From Phycisphaerae bacterium (GTDB taxonomy: Bacteria; Planctomycetota; Phycisphaerae; Phycisphaerales; UBA1924), in assembly GCA_030432905.1 (NCBI GenBank), contig JAUILU010000001.1, positions 496,001 to 560,000 on the forward strand: 64,000 nucleotides of DNA. The letters are read 5' to 3'. Shown one piece after another: positions 27,243-35,106 of the stretch (within the stretch, counting starts at the first letter, position 1; every line of letters begins with the position of its first letter). A model generated the notes under the pieces. It made no database searches. It worked only from the letters and a program-made list of their open reading frames with translations, and was not told the DNA's origin. A program made the position numbers and the translations under genes.

Positions 27243-28679
27243 TCAGGTCGCGGCCAGGCTTGGGTTGGTGACGCGGCTGTAGTCAAATAGCCCTGCCTCG
27301 TCGAAGAGCACGCGGTCGGCGTAGTCGTCGAACCAGAGTGCGTCCGGGTTGCGGCCCACGATGCAGACCCTGCCCACCTCTTGCGCATCAGCCGGGTTGC
27401 GCAGGAGCTTGAAGATCACCACGCCGTTCTCCGCGCCGGGCAGGCCCGGGATTGGCTTGTCGGTCACCGCGGCTACCTCGGTCTTGCCCTTGTAGTGCGT
27501 GATCGAGAGCCTCGCGTGCTTCTCGACACCAGAGAGGCCCTTTTGCGAGTCATTCATGATCTGCCAGGCCTTCTCGATCGGCACGTTGAACGCCTTGTAA
27601 GCGACGATGTCCCGGCCGCAGAAGAAGTAGTGGTTCTCGGCGCCGACGCGTTTGATCTCGCGCTGCATGAGGCGGAGCGCTTCGACGTCATCGTTGATGT
27701 CGCGGATGATCGGCGTCTGGTTCTCGACGGTGATCCAGCCGCGGTCGAGGCAACCACGCATGGCGGCCTCGGTCTCGGGCACCCACTTGTGAATGCCGTT
27801 CTCGTCCTGGATGTAGTCGCCGTTGTCATCTTTGAGGAGGAACTCGTCGGGGTGCTCGAAGTGGACCATCATGTGCAGGCCGACTTCGGGGTAGGTCTCG
27901 TGGAACGCGTCGAGCATCGCGAAGAATGTTTCGTCGAAGCGCTGCGGGTAGAACGCCATTTCCTTGGTGCCGATGCGGATTGATTCGATGCCGGACTCAG
28001 CGAGAGCCGCGAGCCACCCAGCGATCTTGGCGTTGTTGAGCACCATCGGGTCGCCGCCGGAGAGCAGGATCTCGCGGAGTTTTTCTCGGCCGGACTCGGG
28101 ATGCCTTCCTCCGTTGGCTGCGACCTTGGCGTTGAAGTCGCGGATGTACTGGGTGATCTCGGGGATTTTGGCGAGGCCCTTCTTGGCGACGGTGCCGTCT
28201 TGGCGGGCGATCTCCTTGCGGGCGATCAGCTCTTCGCGGTAGCAGAACCGGCAGTGCGCCGAGCAGGTCGAGACGACGTACATGAGGCCCATCTCGTACT
28301 TGTGGAGCAGACCCTCGACGGGGCTGTAGTCCATCTGGTTGCCGGGGTCTTCGGAGCCTGCGAGGTCAACGGTTTCGTCGGGGCTCGCTTTGACGAGCCG
28401 CTGGATGGGCTTGCTCTTCTTGGCCAGTTCGAAGAAGTGGCGTGTGACTTTGACGGGCATGCGTTTCTCGACGTCACGCTCGGAGCCTTTGAGGCCGCCG
28501 AGTTGGACGAGCTCTTGCTGGCTGTAGAAATCGCGCATGTCCTCGGGGACCTTGTCACCGAGGAAGGGTGCGAGCCCGTTGATGATCTCACGCATGTACT
28601 TGGGGTCTTCAACTCGGTCGAGGAAGGCCTGTTCCTTCGCGGTTGGGGTGTAGTCCTTCGCCATTTCGTCAAACTCCAT
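27243..28679 (-). CDS. KamA-family radical SAM aminomutase, non-canonical substrate pocket
   Basis: 478 residues, longer than the usual ~340-420. The 4Fe-4S/SAM motif is C139-x3-C143-x2-C146 ('CSAHCRFCYR'); 'LSGGDPMVLNN' at 206-216 is the family's SAM-binding segment. Arg148 matches the carboxylate-binding Arg of lysine 2,3-aminomutase. By eye, K399 ('YKGK') takes the place of the PLP Lys, but the 'PGGGGK' loop is gone, and the two Asp that bind the lysine epsilon-amino group align with Gly355 and Ser392. An insert of ~25 residues sits near 278-303. So it probably shifts an amino group from C2 to C3 of an amino acid other than lysine. First gene of the operon, divergent from a MurR/RpiR regulator. 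Confidence 0.85.
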   Translation of the reverse strand: MEFDEMAKDYTPTAKEQAFLDRVEDPKYMREIINGLAPFLGDKVPEDMRDFYSQQELVQLGGLKGSERDVEKRMPVKVTRHFFELAKKSKPIQRLVKASPDETVDLAGSEDPGNQMDYSPVEGLLHKYEMGLMYVVSTCSAHCRFCYREELIARKEIARQDGTVAKKGLAKIPEITQYIRDFNAKVAANGGRHPESGREKLREILLSGGDPMVLNNAKIAGWLAALAESGIESIRIGTKEMAFYPQRFDETFFAMLDAFHETYPEVGLHMMVHFEHPDEFLLKDDNGDYIQDENGIHKWVPETEAAMRGCLDRGWITVENQTPIIRDINDDVEALRLMQREIKRVGAENHYFFCGRDIVAYKAFNVPIEKAWQIMNDSQKGLSGVEKHARLSITHYKGKTEVAAVTDKPIPGLPGAENGVVIFKLLRNPADAQEVGRVCIVGRNPDALWFDDYADRVLFDEAGLFDYSRVTNPSLAAT

Positions 28680-28769
28680 TTTGAGACCGATTTGCCCTGT
28701 GCCGAGGCTGTAACCGATTGTACACTACGGCAGTCACACTGTAACACATTGACCAGACGGAGGCCAGCG
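28680..28769. promoter_or_regulatory. Divergent promoter/operator region between aminomutase operon and MurR/RpiR gene
   Basis: 90 bp shared by two divergent starts. It contains repeated TGTA half-sites (TGTAACC, TGTACAC, CTGTAACA) within about 28710-28747 and an imperfect inverted repeat, TGTACACT facing CACTGTAACA. A plausible operator for the adjacent regulator; no -10/-35 pair is assigned with confidence. Confidence 0.35.
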
Positions 28770-29624
28770 GTGTCGATCCAAGACTTGATTGCATCAGCGA
28801 GCGATCGTCTCACGCCGACGGATCGCCGGATCGCCCGGGTGGTGCTGGCCAACCCGACCCTGCTTGCTTTTGCGACTGTATCGGACTTGGCCGCGGAAGC
28901 GGAGACGAGCAGACCTTCTATCGTGCGGTTCGCGACCAAACTTGGGTTCGAGGGCTACACCGAGCTTCAGAACTGGAGCCGGGACGGCGTTGCGGAGCAG
29001 ATCTCCAGCCCGAGCCACCGGATCCGCAACCCCGAGGGCTCGTCGTCCACGGCGGTGCACCACGCAATCGAGGGCGCGGTTCGGAACACGTTCTCGGCGA
29101 TCGATGACGACCGGCTCCGGGCGATCGCAGAACCCCTAGCTCAGGCAAGGAACGTCTGGATTCTCTCGGGCGAGACCTCGATGGCTGGCGCCCACACACT
29201 GCACAGCGGCCTGTCGATGGCCCGGGCGGATGTGCACCTCGTCGAAGAGCGTTCGACTGGTCGGATTCTGAGCAGTGCTTCGCCGAGTGACGCGGCTGTC
29301 GTGTTCGACTTTGCGAGGTACCGCCGACACACCGTGACCGCGTGCCAGGCCATCAAAGAACTCGGCGTGCCTCTCTATGCCGTGACCGACAGCCCGCTCT
29401 CACCACTGGCTTCGCTCGCCGAGGCTTGGTTCGAGCTCTCGATTCCGGCGATCGGCCCGTTCGACAGCTCGGTGCCCGCGGTGACCGCTGCGGAATTGCT
29501 TGTCGTTGAGGTCGTCAAGCTGCTGGGTGACTCGGCCCGCGAGCGGATCGATCGGCTGGAAGAACTCTGGCAAACGACCGGTGTCTTCCTGAACTACAGC
29601 AGGAAACCGAACCGCGAGCTTTGA
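28770..29624 (+). CDS. MurR/RpiR-family transcriptional regulator
   Basis: 284 residues from GTG 28770, with ACGGAGG 7-8 nt upstream. N-terminal RpiR helix-turn-helix: 'LTPTDRRIARVVLANP' and 'TVSDLAAEAETSRPSIVRFATKLGFEGYTEL'. C-terminal SIS domain from about residue 110: 'NVWILSGETSMAGAHTLHSGL' and 'ELGVPLYAVTDSPLSPLA'. SIS domains bind phosphosugars or other small ligands. It starts 90 bp from the aminomutase operon in the opposite direction, so it is the likely regulator of that operon. Confidence 0.9.
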   Translation: MSIQDLIASASDRLTPTDRRIARVVLANPTLLAFATVSDLAAEAETSRPSIVRFATKLGFEGYTELQNWSRDGVAEQISSPSHRIRNPEGSSSTAVHHAIEGAVRNTFSAIDDDRLRAIAEPLAQARNVWILSGETSMAGAHTLHSGLSMARADVHLVEERSTGRILSSASPSDAAVVFDFARYRRHTVTACQAIKELGVPLYAVTDSPLSPLASLAEAWFELSIPAIGPFDSSVPAVTAAELLVVEVVKLLGDSARERIDRLEELWQTTGVFLNYSRKPNREL

Positions 29625-29630
29625 GTTGCC

Positions 29631-30026
29631 TTATGACTCGGCCTTCGTCTTGAATCGCACAACAACGAATTCAATTGCCGCCGCGATGGCGATGCCTGCT
29701 GTGTAGCAAACGAGGTCTGACCACAGGAAGCCGTGGCCGAGCACGAGCGAACCCGGGGTTGTGTTTCGGATACTGTCGATCCACGGCGCATGGTAGAGCT
29801 GGCTGAGCTCAACACAGAACGCGGCGAGCAGCGCCAATCCCGCTCGCATCCAGACCGGCAATCGAGGTGCGGCAGCGCTGTGCATAAGGAAGACGACCAT
29901 CGCCCAGAGCGTGTCGCCGGCGTAGGTTGCTATGAACGCGGGCAGTTCTGAGCCGAACTTGCGCGAAGCGATGCCCATCGCGATGACGGCGAGCGCGATA
30001 AGGATGTATACAACTCGCTGTCTCAT
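29631..30026 (-). CDS. DUF2809-family membrane protein
   Basis: 131 residues with four membrane segments. The segments 'SRKFGSELPAFIATYAGDTLWAMVVFL', 'ELSQLYHAPWIDSIRNT' and 'LGHGFLWSDLVCYTAGI' are characteristic of DUF2809 (VanZ-like relatives). Function unknown. Convergent with the regulator gene, 6 bp between stops. Confidence 0.8.
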   Translation of the reverse strand: MRQRVVYILIALAVIAMGIASRKFGSELPAFIATYAGDTLWAMVVFLMHSAAAPRLPVWMRAGLALLAAFCVELSQLYHAPWIDSIRNTTPGSLVLGHGFLWSDLVCYTAGIAIAAAIEFVVVRFKTKAES

Positions 30027-30235
30027 TCAGCTCCAATGTCACTATCTGTTTGCAAAGACTACGTAAAGACAGACGCGATTGTGCGGCCCAATGCGTTTTG
30101 TTAAGACTTGCTTTGCGATTAGTTAACACGATCTTGACCCCATGCACACACGCCTTCTGACCCGGTTCGGGAATGATGATCCGGGTTTCAACGGGTGCAT
30201 TCACGCTTCGACCGGGGTACAAGGGGTTGGGCACT

Positions 30236-31213
30236 ATGACGCGAAGGATTCGCAATCGTCGGCAGGGCTGCGGCAGAGCATTCACGCTGATCGAGTTGCT
30301 TGTTGTGATCTCGATTATCGCTTTGCTGATCGGGATCTTGTTGCCATCACTCGGCGCAGCGCGCGACACGGCACAGACCGTGAAATGCAGCAGCCACCTC
30401 CGACAGTTCGGCATCGCCTCGCTGGGTTACAGCGTTGACAACGACGGCTTCTACTGCTCGGGGCCGTTCGACAACCGCCAGCGGAACAACGCCAACAACC
30501 TCAACCGGGGCTATGGCGCTTTCGACGAGGCGGGCTGGGTCGCCGACTTCGTCAACGGCGAGTACTGCGAGCCGGGCGACATGCTCTGCCCGACCAACCC
30601 GGCGCAATTCAGCCAGAACCTCATCCTCGATCGTGTGAACGACTCGCCATACAAGTCGTTCACTCAGGAAGAAGTGGACGCGCTGATCGACCGCGGGTTC
30701 AACACGAACTACACACAGGCATGGTACATGGCCCAGACGGGCATCAAGACACGCGGCGCTCGGCTCTCTGGTCAGCTCGAACCGATCGGACCGTTGCGAG
30801 ACCGGTACATAGTCGGGACTTCGACGGCGCGTGTGCCGCTGATGGGTGATGCCCGGACCGACACGCTCGACACCAGTGACTACATCGATCGTCCGGACGG
30901 CCGGTTTGCAACCGTCAAAGCGTTGTCTGACGGGCCGCTGCTTCGTGACCCGGACACAGGGCAGTACGGCTATCAGGACTACTCGGACTTCGGGCCGGCG
31001 CACGGGCGGGGCAACTTCAGCTTCGGCGGCGGCAAGGGCCACGACCGGACCACGGGCAATTTCCTGTTCGCCGACGGGCATGTTGATGGGTTCAAGGACA
31101 CCAACGGCGACAAGGAATTCGGCGCGACCGAGCAAACGGACCGCTGGGTTTACGACGACTTCCCAAAGGGCGTCGTGTTCGGCGGCGACGTGACATCAGG
31201 CAGATTCAACTAA
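30236..31213 (+). CDS. Type II secretion/prepilin-like protein (planctomycete pseudopilin)
   Basis: 325 residues from ATG 30236 with AAGGGG upstream. Prepilin signal '[36 protein letters not shown]' (cleavage before Phe; the residue at -1 is Ala after Gly-Arg, a common planctomycete form). The body ends with '[12 protein letters not shown]', the C-terminal motif of the large planctomycete family with N-terminal methylation and DUF1559-like tail. Likely a secretion-pseudopilus or surface subunit. 37 bp before the next exported-protein gene. Confidence 0.85.
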   Translation: MTRRIRNRRQGCGRAFTLIELLVVISIIALLIGILLPSLGAARDTAQTVKCSSHLRQFGIASLGYSVDNDGFYCSGPFDNRQRNNANNLNRGYGAFDEAGWVADFVNGEYCEPGDMLCPTNPAQFSQNLILDRVNDSPYKSFTQEEVDALIDRGFNTNYTQAWYMAQTGIKTRGARLSGQLEPIGPLRDRYIVGTSTARVPLMGDARTDTLDTSDYIDRPDGRFATVKALSDGPLLRDPDTGQYGYQDYSDFGPAHGRGNFSFGGGKGHDRTTGNFLFADGHVDGFKDTNGDKEFGATEQTDRWVYDDFPKGVVFGGDVTSGRFN

Positions 31214-31250
31214 ACGGGCCGAAGGGCCGCATGCACTTGGAGATGAGAAA

Positions 31251-32792
31251 ATGAGATTCAGCAACTTCGGCGCCGCGTGCGTCATGCTCGCGGCAGGCTC
31301 GGCAGCCAACGCGCAGGTCATCATCAACGAACTCGTCCAGGACCCCCCCGGCGCGGACGAAGCCTGGGAGTACATCGAGTTCTACGGCCGACCCAACATG
31401 GACCTCTCCGGCTACGCGATCGCGCTCGTTAAGGGTGGACGAGACACCGACGGTGACAACATCCCAGAAGCTCCGGCGGAGATTGACGAAGCGTTCTCGC
31501 TCGACGGCCTCACGCTCGGCGCCAACGGCTTCCTGATTCTCATCAACGACACAGCGGGCCTGACCGATGTCGAGCTCTTTGTCGATCCCGCGACGCCGAT
31601 CGCAACCTTCACCGCTCAGCACGTCCCCACCCCCAACGACACCCCAGGAAAGCTCGGCAACGGCGACTCCTCGACCTACCTGCTCGTTCGCGCCCGGCCG
31701 AACTACTCGTACGCCGGCGGCATGAGCAACTACGACACCGGTTACGTCTTCTGGAAGGACGAAGATCCGGATGTCGATTTCGATGGCAAGCTCGACTTTG
31801 GCATCGAGGGCGGCTCGGCCGCTGAGGTTGATCCGCTGCAGATCGTGGATGAGGTCGCTTGGTCGAACAACGGCGGCAAGGAGTACGTCCGCTCGAGCCA
31901 GCAGGAGATCTCGGAGACCCCCGGGTTCGATCCCGACGCGATCTCAAGGCTCGCCTACCTCGGCGCCAACACAAACGCCGGCCATCGTGTGAAGTCCGAC
32001 ATGACCGTGGACGCCACCCGCATGGCTGACGAATCGTGGGTCTACGGCGAGATCGTCGTGCTCCCCGCCGACCTCGACGAATCCGCTCAGTACGGCTCAG
32101 ACGTCAAAGGTCCGACCGACCCGAATGGACAGTTGTACGACTGCCCAGCAGGCCCGGCGGGCGAAGGTGATTGCTTCGTCAGCGCCGGCGGCCCTTACCT
32201 GTTCGATGACATCCAGCTCTACGACGCGGGAACGCTCGAAGGCTTCGCGCTGACCCCGGGCACGTTCAACGACAACGCAACATTCGGTGTGTCGCAGTTC
32301 CGCTGGGTGCTGGCCGACTTTGACTTTGACGGCGATGCCGACAGCGACGACTACGCACTCATCGTTTCGCGTCAGGGCGCCACGCTCGATGACCGCATCG
32401 ACTGCATCGACCCCGACACGAGCAACCCGATCATCGACCCGAGCACCGGCAACCCGTTCCAGTGCTACGAGTTCGAGGGCCGCGACCTGAACGCGATCGA
32501 GGCCATGCGCTGGATGGACCCGACCGACGGTGTCGGCGGCGAGAACGCAGTAGAAGTCACCGCGGCTGACGTCGCGGCTGCCGACGCGATCATCCCGAGT
32601 GGCAGGCTCTGCGCCGACAGCAACGAAGACGGCTTCGTGACCCCGACCGACTTCTCCGCTTGGGTCGGCCACTTCAACTCGGGCGATCTGCGCGGCGACG
32701 TCAACCAAGACGGCGCGGTCACACCGACCGACTTCTCGGCTTGGGTTGGCGCGTTCAACCTCGGTGCCAACGGACCGACCTGCACGCCATGA
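31251..32792 (+). CDS. Exported lamin-tail-like protein with C-terminal dockerin-like repeats
   Basis: 513 residues. Signal peptide ends 'GSAANA|Q'. The start of the mature protein, 'VIINELVQDPPGADEAWEYIEFYG', resembles a lamin-tail (LTD) domain, often found in surface nucleases and adhesins. Calcium-type Asp repeats ('DTDGDNIPE', 'DFDFDGDADSDD') follow. The C-terminus has two 'TPTDFSAWVG.FN' modules and ends in 'GPTCTP', a variant lacking the terminal Gly-Cys. Its stop overlaps the next ATG (ATGA at 32789), so the two are co-translated. Confidence 0.8.
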   Translation: MRFSNFGAACVMLAAGSAANAQVIINELVQDPPGADEAWEYIEFYGRPNMDLSGYAIALVKGGRDTDGDNIPEAPAEIDEAFSLDGLTLGANGFLILINDTAGLTDVELFVDPATPIATFTAQHVPTPNDTPGKLGNGDSSTYLLVRARPNYSYAGGMSNYDTGYVFWKDEDPDVDFDGKLDFGIEGGSAAEVDPLQIVDEVAWSNNGGKEYVRSSQQEISETPGFDPDAISRLAYLGANTNAGHRVKSDMTVDATRMADESWVYGEIVVLPADLDESAQYGSDVKGPTDPNGQLYDCPAGPAGEGDCFVSAGGPYLFDDIQLYDAGTLEGFALTPGTFNDNATFGVSQFRWVLADFDFDGDADSDDYALIVSRQGATLDDRIDCIDPDTSNPIIDPSTGNPFQCYEFEGRDLNAIEAMRWMDPTDGVGGENAVEVTAADVAAADAIIPSGRLCADSNEDGFVTPTDFSAWVGHFNSGDLRGDVNQDGAVTPTDFSAWVGAFNLGANGPTCTP

Positions 32793-34246
32793 CCTTTGTA
32801 ACCCTTGCGCTTCGAGTGCTTGCCGCGCTCGGGGCGTCTTTATTTGTTGTTTGGAACGCCCGAGCGCAGGTCGTCCTCGAACTGGTTAGCCAGATCGAGA
32901 TCGGTTCGCCGACGGAGATCGTGTGCTTCGATAAGACTACCAACCGGGCGTACGTCACTCTTGGTGATCGGCCCGCGATCGCAATCGTTGATCTTAAAGA
33001 GCCAACGCACCCGGTAGTAAAGTCAACGGTTGACCTAAGCAACGTCGGCTCGGCGGTGAACTCGGTCGCGTGCTTCGACGGGCTGGTCGCGGTCGCGGTC
33101 GAGGCGCATGTTTCGACCGACAACGGGACAGTGGTCTTTATCGATAGCGACGGCGAACGAATCCGGCAGATCCGGGTCGGCGCGATGCCAGACATGGTGA
33201 CGTTCTCACCCGACGGGACATACCTTGTCTCTGCAAACGAGGGTGAGCCGAACGCGGATCTGACAATCGATCCGCAGGGCAGCGTGTCGATCATCGACGT
33301 TCGCAACAATTACCGCGAAACGACTGTCATGCTCGGCTCGAGCCGTCCCGTGAGTTCTGTGACATGGTTCACGCTGCCAAGCCGGCTTCCGGGCGAGATG
33401 ATCGAGCCGGAATACATCGCGGTTTCTCCAGACTCGAAACATGCGTTTGTCATGTGCCAGGAGAACAACGCGATCGCGAAGATCGATCTGGCAACCGCTA
33501 GTCTGATGAGTTGGCACTGGCTCGGCTTCGTCGATTGGATGGAAACTGGCGGCGGTATCGACATTGATCGCAAGAACAAAGAACTCATTCGCAAACCCGA
33601 GCGTGTGATCTCGCTTCGTCAGCCTGATGCGGTGATCGCGTTTGATACAGCCCGAGGGGTCCGGCTTGTCACAGCAAACGAGGGTGACCCCCGCGACAAC
33701 TGGGGCAGCGACGGCGTGCGCAAAGTCGACGACGTCGAATACATCAAGAGCAGCACAGAAGGCCAAGAACCGAACGCGCTGTTCGGCAGCCGAGGTGTCA
33801 GTCTCTTTGACGGCGACGCCCGGCTCGTCTGGGATTCGGCTGATTTGTTCGAGGCATCACTCGAAGAGTTGTTCGAGAAGGGCGAAGACGAAACAGGGCT
33901 TGAGCGAGCGATCGACAAGCGCAGCGGCAAACGCGGCATTGAGCCGGAGTCTGTGGCGACGGGCACGATCGATGGCGAGCGGCTTGTGTTTGTAGGTCTC
34001 GAAAGGGCAGGCATGATCGCGAGCTTCGTCTACAACGAATCCGATGATTCGCTCGTGTTGCAAGGGCTCACTTCCGTTCCCACACCAGCAGGTTCAGAAG
34101 AAACCGCTTCGCCCGAGGGACTGGCGATTGCTGGCAAATCCGCATCCCAGCCAACTGCCTTGCTGCTCGTGTGCGATGAGCTTCACGGAACCTTCACAAC
34201 GTACAAGGTGCTTGCTAGCGCAGCACACGATGTATCCAGACAGTGA
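32789..34246 (+). CDS. Choice-of-anchor I-like beta-propeller protein
   Basis: 485 residues from ATG 32789, inside the stop of the previous gene. Signal peptide ends 'WNARA|Q'. Repeated segments 'GAMPDMVTFSPDGTYLVSANEGEPN', 'SVSIIDV', 'TANEGDPRDNWGSDGVRKVDDV', 'GIEPESVATG' and 'TASPEGLAI' match the choice-of-anchor I group (propeller related to mesenchyme-specific glycoproteins and esterase-like phytases). No sorting tail of its own, so it may be held by its coupled partner. Enzymatic function unproven. Confidence 0.78.
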   Translation: MTFVTLALRVLAALGASLFVVWNARAQVVLELVSQIEIGSPTEIVCFDKTTNRAYVTLGDRPAIAIVDLKEPTHPVVKSTVDLSNVGSAVNSVACFDGLVAVAVEAHVSTDNGTVVFIDSDGERIRQIRVGAMPDMVTFSPDGTYLVSANEGEPNADLTIDPQGSVSIIDVRNNYRETTVMLGSSRPVSSVTWFTLPSRLPGEMIEPEYIAVSPDSKHAFVMCQENNAIAKIDLATASLMSWHWLGFVDWMETGGGIDIDRKNKELIRKPERVISLRQPDAVIAFDTARGVRLVTANEGDPRDNWGSDGVRKVDDVEYIKSSTEGQEPNALFGSRGVSLFDGDARLVWDSADLFEASLEELFEKGEDETGLERAIDKRSGKRGIEPESVATGTIDGERLVFVGLERAGMIASFVYNESDDSLVLQGLTSVPTPAGSEETASPEGLAIAGKSASQPTALLLVCDELHGTFTTYKVLASAAHDVSRQ

Positions 34247-34372
34247 GTGATTCTTGACTATCGCTTAACACTATTGGCCAACCGCCAAGACCGGGTATGG
34301 ATAGATTTGATCGAGAGAAACAAGACGCTGTCGGTATGGGTATCGGCGGCTAACACCATGGGAGAGACAATC

Positions 34373-35029
34373 ATGCGTAACACTTTTGCACTGGCGATGC
34401 TCGTTGCTGCGGGCTCGGCTACCGCTCAGGTTCAGGTCACCGAAGTCTTCGTGGGTCTTTCGGGCGAAGACGGCACCGCCGACTGGTTCGAGCTGACCAA
34501 CTTCGGCGGCGCTGCGGTTGACACCGCCAGCTTCTGGTACGACGACGACAGCAACGACTTCCTCGAAGCCGGCCAGCTTCCCAGCTTCATCCTCGGCCCG
34601 GGTGAGTCGGCTGTCTTCCTGACCGACGCCGGCGCCGCTGACGACGTCACCTACGCCAACTCGACCGATGAGTTCCTCGCGATCTGGGGCAGCGTTGCCA
34701 ACGTCGGTGTTGTTGAAGAGGGTGGCAACCTCGGTCAGGGTGGCGACGCGATCAACATCTTCGACGCTGCGATGAACCCTGTCACCAGCTTCGCGATCCC
34801 GGCTTCGCTCAGCGGTTTCTTCGCGACCGTCGAGAACGTCGGCTCCGTCCGCAACTCGGTCCTCGGCGAGAACGGCGCGTACGCCTCGGCTGAGTTCTTC
34901 AACGACAACATCGGCACCGGCCCGGACTTCATGGAATCGATCGTTGGCTCGCCCGGCGTTGTCCCGGCACCGGCTTCGGTTGCACTGCTGGTCCTCGGTG
35001 GCCTCGGCGCTGCAACCCGCCGCCGCTAA
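34373..35029 (+). CDS. PEP-CTERM protein with lamin-tail-like domain
   Basis: 218 residues from ATG 34373 (GGGAGA upstream). Signal peptide ends 'GSATA|Q'. 'VQVTEVFVGLSGEDGTADWFELTNFGG' and 'SAVFLTDAGA' are lamin-tail-like. The end 'VVPAPASVALLVLGGLGAATRRR' region is a PEP-CTERM-like signal (VPAP, short helix, Arg run). Third exported protein in the row and the second with an LTD-like fold. Followed by a strong terminator. Confidence 0.82.
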   Translation: MRNTFALAMLVAAGSATAQVQVTEVFVGLSGEDGTADWFELTNFGGAAVDTASFWYDDDSNDFLEAGQLPSFILGPGESAVFLTDAGAADDVTYANSTDEFLAIWGSVANVGVVEEGGNLGQGGDAINIFDAAMNPVTSFAIPASLSGFFATVENVGSVRNSVLGENGAYASAEFFNDNIGTGPDFMESIVGSPGVVPAPASVALLVLGGLGAATRRR

Positions 35030-35055
35030 GACAACCAGTTTGATCTAAACAACAG

Positions 35056-35088
35056 GACCGGCGCGGCACATCCACCGCGCCGGTCTTT
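35056..35088 (+). terminator. Intrinsic terminator
   Basis: GACCGGCGCGG (35056-35066) pairs with CCGCGCCGGTC (35075-35085), followed by TTTGTTT. Ends the exported-protein run 27 bp after the stop. Confidence 0.88.
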
Positions 35089-35106
35089 GTTTACATACGA
35101 TCAGGC

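Noticed and set aside
23310..28679. Classical clostridial lysine fermentation cluster
   Set aside because: The diagnostic genes (beta-lysine 5,6-aminomutase, 3,5-diaminohexanoate dehydrogenase, cleavage enzyme and lyase) are absent, and the aminomutase lacks the lysine-binding Asp pair.
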